From assembly GCF_016056375.1 (NCBI RefSeq), contig NZ_JAEDAE010000011.1:1-64000 (forward strand): DNA of 64,000 nt, written 5' to 3'. Below the pieces are notes generated by a model, which had not been told where the DNA came from, did not search any database, and saw only the letters and a program-made list of their open reading frames with translations. This document shows positions 24,737 through 32,407 of the stretch, in pieces. A program made the translations under genes and the position numbers. The number at the start of each line of letters is the position of its first letter. Within the stretch, counting starts at the first letter, position 1. This DNA is from Hymenobacter negativus (lineage in GTDB: Bacteria > Bacteroidota > Bacteroidia > Cytophagales > Hymenobacteraceae).

Positions 24737-25816
24737 TTATTTAATTACGCCGAACGTAATCAGGCCGCCCGTGAGCAGGATGTTGAAAATAGCCAGGGGG
24801 ATGAGGATGGTCCAGCCCAGGCGCATCAGCTGGTCGTAGCGGAAGCGCGGGAGCGTCCAGCGCACCCACATGAAGAAGAAGATGCCAATGAAAATCTTCG
24901 TGAACATGGCCACCACACCCATCAGCACGAAAATGTTGTGCGCCCAGTCGGCCGAAAGGCCGGTTTTGGTAGTCAGGAAATCGAGGAATTCGTACTGGAA
25001 CGGATAGTTGAAACCGCCGAAGTAGAGCACCGACATCACGGCCGTGGCCACAAATACGTTCACGTACTCGGCAAACAGGTAGAGCCCCATTTTCATCGAG
25101 CTGTACTCGGTGTGGTAACCGCCAATCAGTTCGGTTTCGCACTCGGGCAGGTCGAAGGGCGTGCGGTTGGTTTCGGCAAAAGCGCAGACCAGGAAAATCA
25201 CGAAACCCAGCGGCTGACGCACAATGTTCCAGAAGTGCCACTCGCCGGCTACCGACTGTTGCAGCGTGATTTCGCGCAGCGAAAGCGTGCCCGACATCAT
25301 CAGCACGGCAATCAGGGCCAGGCCCATCGCCAGCTCGTAGCTGATGTTCTGCGAAGCGGCCCGAATGGCACCCAGCAGCGAGAACTTGTTGTTTGAAGCC
25401 CAGCCGCCAATCATGATGCCGTAAACGCCCAGGGCCACCACGCCGAAGACGTAGAGCATCCCGACGTTGATTTCGATGCCCTGCAAGTGCACGATGGTGT
25501 CGCCGAATTTCAGGAAGTTGCCGAACGGAATCACTGCCGACGACATCAGGGCCGTGACCATGGCCAGGCAGGGGCCGAAGATGAACAGTGCCCGGTTGGC
25601 CCCGGCGGGGAAGAATTCTTCCTTCGTGAAGAGCTTTACGGCGTCGGCCAGCGGCTGGAGCAGGCCGAACGGGCCGGCACGGTCCGGGCCCACCCGGTCC
25701 TGAAAAAAGGCGGCCCACACCCGCTCGAAGTAAGTACAATAGGTGGCAATCAGCAGCGAAATGCCGAAGGTTGCCAGAACGACGAGGCCTTGCCAGCCCA
25801 GAGCGGGGAGAGTCAT
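24737..25816 (-). CDS. nuoH: NADH-quinone oxidoreductase subunit H
   Basis: Membrane subunit at the quinone-binding site, 359 aa, about eight membrane segments. Family blocks: QDRVGPDRAGPFGLLQPLADAVKLFTKE (about 40-67), AETNRTPFDLPECETELIGGYHTEYSSMK (about 218-246) and WVRWTLPRFRYDQLMRLGW near the C terminus. Five bases separate it from nuoI. Confidence 0.96.
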   Translation of the reverse strand: MTLPALGWQGLVVLATFGISLLIATYCTYFERVWAAFFQDRVGPDRAGPFGLLQPLADAVKLFTKEEFFPAGANRALFIFGPCLAMVTALMSSAVIPFGNFLKFGDTIVHLQGIEINVGMLYVFGVVALGVYGIMIGGWASNNKFSLLGAIRAASQNISYELAMGLALIAVLMMSGTLSLREITLQQSVAGEWHFWNIVRQPLGFVIFLVCAFAETNRTPFDLPECETELIGGYHTEYSSMKMGLYLFAEYVNVFVATAVMSVLYFGGFNYPFQYEFLDFLTTKTGLSADWAHNIFVLMGVVAMFTKIFIGIFFFMWVRWTLPRFRYDQLMRLGWTILIPLAIFNILLTGGLITFGVIK

Positions 25817-25824
25817 AGTTTAGA

Positions 25825-25929
25825 TGTCATGCTGAACGGAGTGAAGCATCATATCACGTCCGTCTAGCCATTGATTAGTATTTCTGACGAAGGCAGCGGT
25901 GATAGGATGCTTCCTGCGTCAGCATGACA
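25825..25929. repeat. Palindromic intergenic element, TGTCATGCT type, between nuoG and nuoH
   Basis: Starts TGTCATGCTGAAC (25825) and ends GTCAGCATGACA (25929), with the inner arm sequence GAAGCATCATATCACG on the left and GTGATAGGATGCTTCC on the right. It fills nearly the whole 118-base gap. The two arms differ slightly from those of the other copies, and ATGCT/AGCAT pairing within each arm is kept. Confidence 0.88.
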
Positions 25930-25934
25930 AATGA

Positions 25935-26951
25935 TTAATTATTCAAACCGCCCAGTCGCAGCGGCGGGTTGCGCTCCAGCTCGCGGGTGGTGCTTTCGGG
26001 CAAGTCCTGAATGACCTGTGGGTTCACCACCGGCAGTTCGTAGTGGTTTTGCGCGATAACCGAGGCGCGGCTGATGTGCGCCGGGCCTTCCAGTACCCAG
26101 TCCGACGTTTCCTTTTTGTCGAAGCGGCAGGTGTTGCAAATCCACTCTTTCACTTCGCCGTAAGCGTCCTTGCGGGCCGTTACGCGCAACACGTCTTTGC
26201 CTTTGTACCAAAGCGTTACGCGGCCATTGCACTTATCGGTGGTGCAGTCGCGGTGGGCGTCCACCGGCTTTGTGAACCACACGCGCTGCTTGAAGCGGAA
26301 GGTTTTATCGGTCAGCGCGCCCACGGGGCACACGTCGATTACGTTGCCGCTGAACTCGTTGTCAATGATGTTCTCGATGTAGGTACCGATTTCTGAAGCA
26401 TCGCCGCGGCCCAGCACGCCGTGCACGCGCTCGGGGGTGAGCTGGTCGGCGGTGTACACGCAGCGGTAGCACAGAATGCAGCGCGTCATGTGCAACTGGA
26501 TGAGCGGGCCAATATCGATTTTCTCGAAGGTGCGGCGCTCTTCCTCATAACGGGTGGTGCTCACGCCGTGCTCGAAGGCGAAATCCTGCAGGCTGCATTC
26601 GCCGGCCTGGTCGCACACCGGGCAGTCGAGCGGATGGTTGATGAGCAGCATCTCCACGATGCCCTTGCGTACGTCCATCACCTGTTGGTTGATGGTGTTT
26701 TCCACCACCATGCCGTCCTGCACCGTCGTGATGCACGAGGCCACCAGCTTGGGCATGGGGCGCGGGTCTTTGGCCGAGCCGGCCGAAACCTTCACGAGGC
26801 AGGCGCGGCACTTGCCGCCCGAGCCTTTCAGGGGGGTATAGTAGCACATGGCGGGCGGCACGATGCCGCCGCCAATCTGGCGGGCCGCGTTCAGGATGGT
26901 GGTTCCGTCCGGAACTTCCACCTCAATGCCGTCGAACGTTATTTTAGCCAT
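25935..26951 (-). CDS. nuoG: NADH-quinone oxidoreductase subunit G, short form
   Basis: Iron-sulfur subunit of the NADH arm. The 338 aa protein has the N-terminal 2Fe-2S domain (CYYTPLKGSGGKCRAC, then a later Cys), the His/Cys-ligated 4Fe-4S motif HPLDCPVCDQAGECSLQDFA (about 104-124), and CILCYRCV with DVCPVGAL. A final CTTDKCN...CNTC pair (about 236-272) corresponds to the start of the molybdopterin-like domain, which is otherwise missing (E. coli NuoG is about 900 aa). The short form is usual for Bacteroidota as far as I know. Confidence 0.93.
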   Translation of the reverse strand: MAKITFDGIEVEVPDGTTILNAARQIGGGIVPPAMCYYTPLKGSGGKCRACLVKVSAGSAKDPRPMPKLVASCITTVQDGMVVENTINQQVMDVRKGIVEMLLINHPLDCPVCDQAGECSLQDFAFEHGVSTTRYEEERRTFEKIDIGPLIQLHMTRCILCYRCVYTADQLTPERVHGVLGRGDASEIGTYIENIIDNEFSGNVIDVCPVGALTDKTFRFKQRVWFTKPVDAHRDCTTDKCNGRVTLWYKGKDVLRVTARKDAYGEVKEWICNTCRFDKKETSDWVLEGPAHISRASVIAQNHYELPVVNPQVIQDLPESTTRELERNPPLRLGGLNN

Positions 26952-26961
26952 TGGATAGTTT

Positions 26962-27067
26962 TGTCATGCTGAGCTTGCGAAGCATCTTATCACGTTCGCA
27001 GTGCTCGGGTAATATCAGGTTCTGATGAAGGCAGCCGTGATAAGTTGCTTCCTTCGTCAGCATGACA
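26962..27067. repeat. Palindromic intergenic element, TGTCATGCT type, between nuoF and nuoG
   Basis: Left arm TGTCATGCTGAGC (26962 on) with GAAGCATCTTATCACG; right arm CGTGATAAGTTGCTTCC and GTCAGCATGACA (to 27067). It occupies 106 of the 126 bases between the genes. Confidence 0.88.
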
Positions 27068-27077
27068 GAAAGTTAAA

Positions 27078-28418
27078 TTAAGCCAGCACCGCTGCGCCGC
27101 GGTAAACCGCGCCGGGGGCCGAAGCTTCTTTAGGATTGGTCACGTGCCACTCGAATTCGTGGCGGAAGTGGCGCACTGCGGCCGCTACCGGCCACGCGGC
27201 CGCCTCGCCCAGCGGGCAAATGGTGTTGCCTTCAATCTGCTTGGCTACGCTCACCAGCAGGTCGATGTCGTGCATCGAGCCGTGGCCGTGCTCCAGGCGG
27301 TGCAGCACCTTTTCCATCCAGCCCGTACCCTCGCGGCAGGGCGAGCACTGCCCGCACGACTCGTGGTGGTAAAAGCGGCTGAAATTCCAGGTGTTCTTCA
27401 CGATGCACGTTGTTTCGTCCATCGCAATGAAGCCGCCCGAGCCCAGCATAGTGCCCGTCACAAAGCCACCGTCGCTGAGCGACTCGTAAGTCATCAGGCG
27501 GTTTTCGCCGGCGGCGGTTTTCAAAATCAATTCTTTAGGAAGAATTGGCACCGACGAACCACCAGCCACTACGGCCTTCAGGTCACGGCCTTTCCAGATG
27601 CCACCGCAGTACTCATCTGAGTAGATGAATTCTTCAACGGGCAGGCCCAACTCAATTTCGTAGATGCCAGGCTTGTTCAGGTGGCCACAGGCCGAGATGA
27701 GCTTGGTGCCCGTGCTTTTGCCGATGCCGATTTTGGCGTACTCGTCGCCGCCCTCGTTCACGATAACCGGCACGGCTGCAATGGTTTCCACGTTGTTTAC
27801 TACCGTGGGGCGGGCGTAAAGCCCTTGCACGGCCGGGAATGGCGGCTTGTTACGCGGGTTGCCGCGCTTGCCTTCCAACGATTCCAGCAGTGCGGTTTCT
27901 TCGCCGCAGATGTAAGCCCCGCCCCCGGGATGCACATGCAAATCGAGCGAGTAGCCCGAGCCGAGAATGTTCTCGCCCAGAAAACCAGCGGCATAAGCTT
28001 CAGCAATAGCCTTTTCCAGAATGCGCAGCACGTACAACAGCTCGCCGCGGATGTAGATGTAGCTGGTGCGCGCGCCCAGGGCATAGCTACCCGTAATCAT
28101 GCCTTCAATCAGCAGGTGGGGCAGTTTCGTCATTAGCTGACGGTCTTTGAAGGTGCCAGGCTCCGATTCGTCGGCGTTGCAGACGAGGTAGCGCGGCACA
28201 CCCTCCGGCTTGGCCAGGAAGCTCCATTTCATACCGGCGGGGAAACCCGCGCCGCCGCGCCCACGCAGGCCCGACTTCTTTACTTCCTCCACCACTTCGT
28301 CGGGCGTCATGGTTTTGAGCGCCTTCTCCACGGAGCGGTAGCCGCCGTGCTTGCGGTACACTTCAAAGGTGTTGATGCCTTCGACGTTAATATGTTCAGT
28401 TAATAGCTTGCGTCCCAT
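27078..28418 (-). CDS. nuoF: NADH-quinone oxidoreductase subunit F
   Basis: NADH-oxidising FMN/4Fe-4S subunit (446 aa). The FMN/NADH-binding glycine-rich segment GLRGRGGAGFPAGMKW (about 51-66), CNADESEPGTFKDR (about 80-93) and the N3 cluster ligands ESCGQCSPCREGTGWM (about 353-368) with NTICPLGEAAAWP are all present. Its ATG immediately follows the TAG stop of the small frame-shifted gene upstream. Confidence 0.97.
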   Translation of the reverse strand: MGRKLLTEHINVEGINTFEVYRKHGGYRSVEKALKTMTPDEVVEEVKKSGLRGRGGAGFPAGMKWSFLAKPEGVPRYLVCNADESEPGTFKDRQLMTKLPHLLIEGMITGSYALGARTSYIYIRGELLYVLRILEKAIAEAYAAGFLGENILGSGYSLDLHVHPGGGAYICGEETALLESLEGKRGNPRNKPPFPAVQGLYARPTVVNNVETIAAVPVIVNEGGDEYAKIGIGKSTGTKLISACGHLNKPGIYEIELGLPVEEFIYSDEYCGGIWKGRDLKAVVAGGSSVPILPKELILKTAAGENRLMTYESLSDGGFVTGTMLGSGGFIAMDETTCIVKNTWNFSRFYHHESCGQCSPCREGTGWMEKVLHRLEHGHGSMHDIDLLVSVAKQIEGNTICPLGEAAAWPVAAAVRHFRHEFEWHVTNPKEASAPGAVYRGAAVLA

Positions 28419-28678
28419 CTACTTGTTTTCTAAACCTGCGAGCCGATTTTCAATTTTGTCAAGACGTTGACGGGTTGCGCCAGCTTCTTTGCGAAAAGCC
28501 TCAATTATCATGGTCGTATTGGTGCGGTCAGCTTCCATCAGCAGCTCGAACGCTTGTTGGTTTCTCTCTGCTGGTTCAGCATAATTTCGACCATGCGGTT
28601 GATAGAGGCTTTCATGTCGTGCATCTCAATAAGAATGTCCGACACGACCAGTGGCAAATCCTGATTCTGTTCGGCCAT
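28419..28678 (-). pseudogene. Small coiled-coil protein gene between nuoE and nuoF, with an apparent frameshift
   Basis: From the ATG at 28678 the frame reads MAEQNQDLPLVVSDILIEMH and on to ...MLNQQRETNKRSSC then stop (44 aa). The -1 frame from there reads QQAFELLMEADRTNTTMIIE... ending RLDKIENRLAGLENK with TAG at 28419-28421. Removing one CT from CTCTCT at 28564-28569 joins both parts into an 85 aa helical, coiled-coil-like protein (NQQRNQQAFELL at the join). It starts 4 bases after the nuoE stop and its stop abuts the nuoF ATG, so it sits as a regular operon member. Either a real frameshift, a sequencing error, or programmed slippage. No known family recognised. Confidence 0.6.
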
Positions 28679-28682
28679 AAGA

Positions 28683-29255
28683 CTAATCTTTTTTCAGCGA
28701 GTTTGGCAGTCCTGTTTCCTCCCAAGGCAGAATGGGACGGTGCACCAAGCTCTTCAACTCGTTCAGCATGGCGTCCACCGCTTCGGGGGTGTCCAGCTGC
28801 TCGTAGTATTTCTCGCGCACCTGTACCACGGGGGCGAAGCCGCAGGCAGCCAGGCATTCCACTTCCTTCAGGGTAAAGGCGCCGTCGGGCGAAGTGCCGC
28901 CTACTTTGGCGCCGGTGATACGTTCCAGGTTGGCCGTTAATTCATCCGAACCGCGCAGCATGCAGGGACCCGTGCGGCAGATTTCCAGCACGTGCTTGCC
29001 TACGGGCTTGAGGTTGAACATGGTGTAGAACGATGATACCTCGTACACCTCAATTGGCTTGATTTTCAACGTCTCGGCCACCAGGTCCTGCACCTCGGGG
29101 CTCACCCAGCCGCCGAATTCGGCTTGCGCGATGTGAAGAATCGGCAGTAGGGCCGATTTGCTCCTCTCCTCGGGATAATGCGTGAGCAGGCGCTTGATTT
29201 CCGCCTGAGCGGCGGCAGAGAATTGCGGTTTGGTGGGCGCGGTGGTCGGCTCCAT
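28683..29255 (-). CDS. nuoE: NADH-quinone oxidoreductase subunit E
   Basis: Thioredoxin-fold 2Fe-2S (N1a) subunit, 190 aa from MEPTTAPTKPQFSAAAQ. Ligands appear as CRTGPCMLRGS (C-x4-C, about 94-99) and CLAACGFAPVVQ (C-x3-C, about 135-139), with EVYEVSSFYTMF upstream. It is 21 bases downstream of nuoD and 4 bases before the small coiled-coil gene. Confidence 0.96.
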   Translation of the reverse strand: MEPTTAPTKPQFSAAAQAEIKRLLTHYPEERSKSALLPILHIAQAEFGGWVSPEVQDLVAETLKIKPIEVYEVSSFYTMFNLKPVGKHVLEICRTGPCMLRGSDELTANLERITGAKVGGTSPDGAFTLKEVECLAACGFAPVVQVREKYYEQLDTPEAVDAMLNELKSLVHRPILPWEETGLPNSLKKD

Positions 29256-29276
29256 AGCAGTCAATTTCAACAAAAA

Positions 29277-30539
29277 CTAAGCGTCCAGCTCGCCAGCAAT
29301 GACGTTCATGGACGAGAGAATGACAATGGCGTCCGACAGCGTTGTGCCCACGGCCATCTCGGGGTAAGCCTGATAATAGATGAAGCAGGGCCGGCGGAAA
29401 TGCAGGCGGTAGGGCGTGCGGCCGCCATCCGAAATCAGGTAGAAACCCAGTTCGCCGTTGCCGCCTTCCACCGAGTGATATACCTCGCCAACCGGAGCGT
29501 CAATCTCGCCCATCACGATTTTGAAGTGGTAAATCAGAGCCTCCATGTTCTTATACACTTCCGGCTTGGTGGGCAGGTAGTAGTGCGGAGCGTCAGCGTG
29601 GTAGGGGCCGTCGGGCAGCTTGTCGAGGGCCTGGTTTATGATGCGCAGGCTCTGCCAGATTTCCTCGTTGCGCACGATGAACCGGTCGTAGGTGTCACCG
29701 TTAGTACCCACCGGAATGTCGAACTCAAAGTCTTCGTAGCTCGAATAGGGGTTCATAGCGCGCACGTCGTAGTCGACGCCGGCGGCCCGCAGGTTGGGGC
29801 CGGTGAAGCCGTAGCTCAGCGCTTTCTCCGCCGAAATCGGGCCCACGTTTACCACGCGGTCCATGAAAATGCGGTTGCGGTTGAACATGTTCTCGAACTC
29901 CTTCATCACGGCCGGGAAGCTCTTCAGCCAGGCGCGAAGCTTGTCGATGGCGGCCGGCGAAAGGTCGCGCTCCATGCCGCCCACGCGGCCCATGTTGGTG
30001 GTGAGGCGGGCGCCGCACACCTCCTCGTAGATTTCGTAAATCTTCTCGCGCTCCTGGAACACGTAGAGGAAGCCGGTGAAGGCACCGGTGTCCACGCCCA
30101 GAATCGAGTTGCAGATGAGGTGGTCGGCAATGCGGGCCAACTCCATCATAATCACCCGAATGTACTGCGCGCGCTTCGGCACGGTCACGCCGAGCAGCTT
30201 CTCCACCGTCATGTGCCAGCCCAGGTTGTTGATGGGCGACGAACAGTAGTTCATCCGGTCGGTGAGGGTGGTAATCTGGTAGAACGGCTTACGTTCGGCC
30301 AGCTTCTCGAAGGCGCGGTGGATGTAGCCGATGGTGGGCACACCGGATACGATGCGCTCGCCATCCATTTGCAGGATGTTCTGAAAAATGCCGTGCGTGG
30401 CGGGGTGCGTCGGGCCCAGGTTCAGCGTCGTCAGCTCCTGGCTGAAGTCGTTGAGAATGGGCATCAGCTGGCCGGGGCGCTGGGCAGCGGCCTCTTCTTG
30501 AATTTTATGGGTGCCTGCCAGGGCGTCGTTTACTGCCAT
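29277..30539 (-). CDS. nuoD: NADH-quinone oxidoreductase subunit D
   Basis: The 49-kDa quinone-site subunit (420 aa). Recognised by NLGPTHPATHGIFQ (about 36-49), RAEYIR-like AQYIRVIMMELARIADHL, and the C terminus FRRPCFIYYQAYPEMAVGTTLSDAIVILSS. Separate from NuoC (not fused), 18 bases downstream of it. Confidence 0.96.
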   Translation of the reverse strand: MAVNDALAGTHKIQEEAAAQRPGQLMPILNDFSQELTTLNLGPTHPATHGIFQNILQMDGERIVSGVPTIGYIHRAFEKLAERKPFYQITTLTDRMNYCSSPINNLGWHMTVEKLLGVTVPKRAQYIRVIMMELARIADHLICNSILGVDTGAFTGFLYVFQEREKIYEIYEEVCGARLTTNMGRVGGMERDLSPAAIDKLRAWLKSFPAVMKEFENMFNRNRIFMDRVVNVGPISAEKALSYGFTGPNLRAAGVDYDVRAMNPYSSYEDFEFDIPVGTNGDTYDRFIVRNEEIWQSLRIINQALDKLPDGPYHADAPHYYLPTKPEVYKNMEALIYHFKIVMGEIDAPVGEVYHSVEGGNGELGFYLISDGGRTPYRLHFRRPCFIYYQAYPEMAVGTTLSDAIVILSSMNVIAGELDA

Positions 30540-30557
30540 GATATGAGTATCAAGGGC

Positions 30558-31118
30558 CTAGCGGCCGAAAAACAGGTCGGTTTTGTCTTCGCGGGTACCG
30601 TCTTCCACCGGGTATTGCTTGCGCATGGGGTGGTAGTCCATGTCCTCCACGTTGAGAATGCGAATCAGATTGGGGTGGCCGGTGAAGATGACGCCGAAGA
30701 AATCGTAGGCCTCGCGCTCCATCCAGTTAGCGGTGTTGTAGAGGTCGGTCAGGGTAGGCACCACCGGGTCTGCCAGCGGGAAGAAGATTTTCAGGCGGAG
30801 CCGAATGTTCTTCGTCATGCTGTGCAGATGGTAAATCATGCCCAGCTCCTTACCCGGGTTCTCGGGGTAGTTGATGCCGCACATCGTGGTCAGGAAGTGA
30901 AACTTCAATTCCTGGTCTTGTTGCAGGCCGGCAATGATGTCGTGGATGCGCTCGCGCGTGGTCGTAGCCGTGAGCAGACCATAGGGCTCGTGCACATCGG
31001 TGAAGGTGCCCTCGCCAAACAGGCGGGTGAGCAACGCCAGTACCTGCGCGTTCTGGGCCTTTATCGGGTCTTCGGCAACGGGCGCTTCAGGAGCGGCAGC
31101 AGCATCTTGAGGAGTCAT
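30558..31118 (-). CDS. nuoC: NADH-quinone oxidoreductase subunit C
   Basis: The 30-kDa subunit, 186 aa. Diagnostic block: DLYNTANWMEREAYDFFGVIFTGHPNLIRILN (about 127-158), followed by GMRKQYPVEDG-like HPMRKQYPVEDGTRED. An Ala/Pro-rich N-terminal 20 residues is an extension compared with the core family. Confidence 0.95.
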   Translation of the reverse strand: MTPQDAAAAPEAPVAEDPIKAQNAQVLALLTRLFGEGTFTDVHEPYGLLTATTTRERIHDIIAGLQQDQELKFHFLTTMCGINYPENPGKELGMIYHLHSMTKNIRLRLKIFFPLADPVVPTLTDLYNTANWMEREAYDFFGVIFTGHPNLIRILNVEDMDYHPMRKQYPVEDGTREDKTDLFFGR

Positions 31119-31131
31119 GGTGACTGGGTAA

Positions 31132-31212
31132 GTAGTCGGTATTGGGTAGTTGGTAGTCGGACAAGCAAGCGAAAAACGGGTGTCTGACTACTGACTACCC
31201 AATACCGACTGC
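31132..31212. repeat. Inverted repeat built of 7-base units, between nuoB and nuoC
   Basis: The left arm reads as four 7-base units (TAGTCGG TATTGGG TAGTTGG TAGTCGG, from 31133); the right arm carries the complementary units (CTGACTA CTGACTA CCCAATA CCGACT, to 31210). An unrelated spacer of about 18 bases separates them. It fills most of the 98-base gap. Confidence 0.78.
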
Positions 31213-31216
31213 CAGA

Positions 31217-31774
31217 CTATTTAATGTTATAAGACGCGAGCAATTGCTGATACTCAGGGGCATTGCGGCGACGGAATGATTCGTTGCGGGCCAGGTCCTG
31301 CACGCGCATCAGGCCGTCGAGTACCTGCTCGGGGCGGGGCGGGCAGCCGGGTACGTACACATCCACCGGAATAATGCGGTCGATGCCTTGCAGCACGGAG
31401 TAGGAGTCGAAAATGCCGCCCGAGCAGGCACAGGCGCCCATGGCCAGCACCCAGCGGGGCTCGGCCATTTGCTCGTACACCTGCTTCACGATGGGGGCCA
31501 TTTTTTTGGCAATGGTGCCCATCACCATCAACAGGTCGGCCTGGCGGGGCGAGAAGCTCGGACGCTCGGAACCAAAGCGGGAAATGTCATAGTGCGAGCC
31601 CATGGTGGCCATGAACTCGATGCCGCAGCAGGAGGTGGCGAAGGGCAAGGGCCAGAGCGAATTGGCGCGGGCCATGCCCACCACCTTCTCCAGCGAGGTG
31701 GCGAAGAAGCCAGCACCCTCAATGCCTTCGGGCGCCTCAACGGTTTTTATTTCAGGAACTCGGTTATCAGCCAT
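31217..31774 (-). CDS. nuoB: NADH-quinone oxidoreductase subunit B
   Basis: Carries the terminal N2 4Fe-4S cluster. The 185 aa protein has the tandem Cys in FATSCCGIEFMATMGS (about 47-48), GACACSGGIFDSY (about 112-118) and YVPGCPPRPEQVLDGL (about 143). Located between two palindromic elements in the nuo cluster. Confidence 0.97.
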   Translation of the reverse strand: MADNRVPEIKTVEAPEGIEGAGFFATSLEKVVGMARANSLWPLPFATSCCGIEFMATMGSHYDISRFGSERPSFSPRQADLLMVMGTIAKKMAPIVKQVYEQMAEPRWVLAMGACACSGGIFDSYSVLQGIDRIIPVDVYVPGCPPRPEQVLDGLMRVQDLARNESFRRRNAPEYQQLLASYNIK

Positions 31775-31779
31775 GTCAG

Positions 31780-31857
31780 ATTAATGATTAACGGTTAATG
31801 ATTAGTGGTTAATCCATGGTCGTGCTAAGCACTAACCATTAATCACTAATCATTAAA
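31780..31857. repeat. Inverted repeat built of 7-base TTAATGA-like units, between nuoA and nuoB
   Basis: The left part reads TTAATGA TTAACGG TTAATGA TTAGTGG TTAATCC (five 7-base units from 31781); the right part TAACCA TTAATCA CTAATCA TTAA (31833-31856) is its complement. The spacer is about 18 bases. It fills the gap between the nuoB start and the nuoA stop. Confidence 0.78.
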
Positions 31858-31858
31858 A

Positions 31859-32341
31859 TCAGGCGGCTTTCGCTACTTGGGCGGGCCGGTTTTCCAACAC
31901 CGGCGCGTTGGCGAAAGTTTGCCCGGAAGGCACTTCATTCCAGCGCAGAATGCCCTTTTTGATAATGTAGAAGAAGCCCGCCAGCAGCAGCGCCATGAAG
32001 ATGAGCATCTCGATGAAGCCGTAGTAGCTGCCGTTCTGGTTGAGGGCGCGGAAATTCACGGCCCAGGGGTACATGAAGATGACTTCCACATCAAAAAGCA
32101 CAAACACGATGGCCGTGAGGAAGTACTTTACCGAAATCGGGGTGCGGGCATTGCCTACCGATTCGATGCCGCACTCGAAGGAGGCATCCTTTACGGTGCT
32201 GTGGCGCTTGGGGCCTACCAGGTGCGAAACCACCATGGCGAAGGCCACAAAAGCCAGGGCCAGACCGAATTGGATGACAATGGGAAGATAATCGGAAGGC
32301 TGATAATTAGCAGCCGGCAGGGCTAGGTACATAGTGGTCAA
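31859..32341 (-). CDS. nuoA: NADH-quinone oxidoreductase subunit A
   Basis: Three-segment membrane subunit, 160 aa (or 157 from the Met at residue 4). Diagnostic: DASFECGIESVGNARTPISVKYFLTAIVFVLFDVEVIFMYPWAV (starting near residue 52). First gene of the nuo cluster; a good promoter match lies about 40 bases upstream. Confidence 0.96.
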   Translation of the reverse strand: MTTMYLALPAANYQPSDYLPIVIQFGLALAFVAFAMVVSHLVGPKRHSTVKDASFECGIESVGNARTPISVKYFLTAIVFVLFDVEVIFMYPWAVNFRALNQNGSYYGFIEMLIFMALLLAGFFYIIKKGILRWNEVPSGQTFANAPVLENRPAQVAKAA

Positions 32342-32376
32342 TTATATAGCAAACAGGCCTCACGGGCGCTGAAGGG

Positions 32377-32407
32377 CAAAGGTAGCGCCCACGGGGTTGG
32401 GGCGCAA
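32377..32407 (-). promoter_or_regulatory. Promoter of the nuo cluster (TTG-N20-TACCTTTG)
   Basis: On the minus strand TTG (32405-32407) is followed by 20 bases and then TACCTTTG (32377-32384). This is a full match to the Bacteroidota consensus TTG-N17-23-TAnnTTTG, about 36 bases before the nuoA start. Confidence 0.75.

Noticed and set aside
29178..31187. A 669-codon plus-strand open frame across nuoE, nuoD and nuoC
   Set aside because: It crosses three conserved genes in antisense; composition (His, Val, Gly, Ala, Arg) is that of a codon shadow and it has no recognisable motif.
31132..31857. Heptad repeats around nuoB considered as a CRISPR or CRISPR remnant
   Set aside because: Units are only 7 bases with no spacers, and the arms are inverted, not direct repeats.
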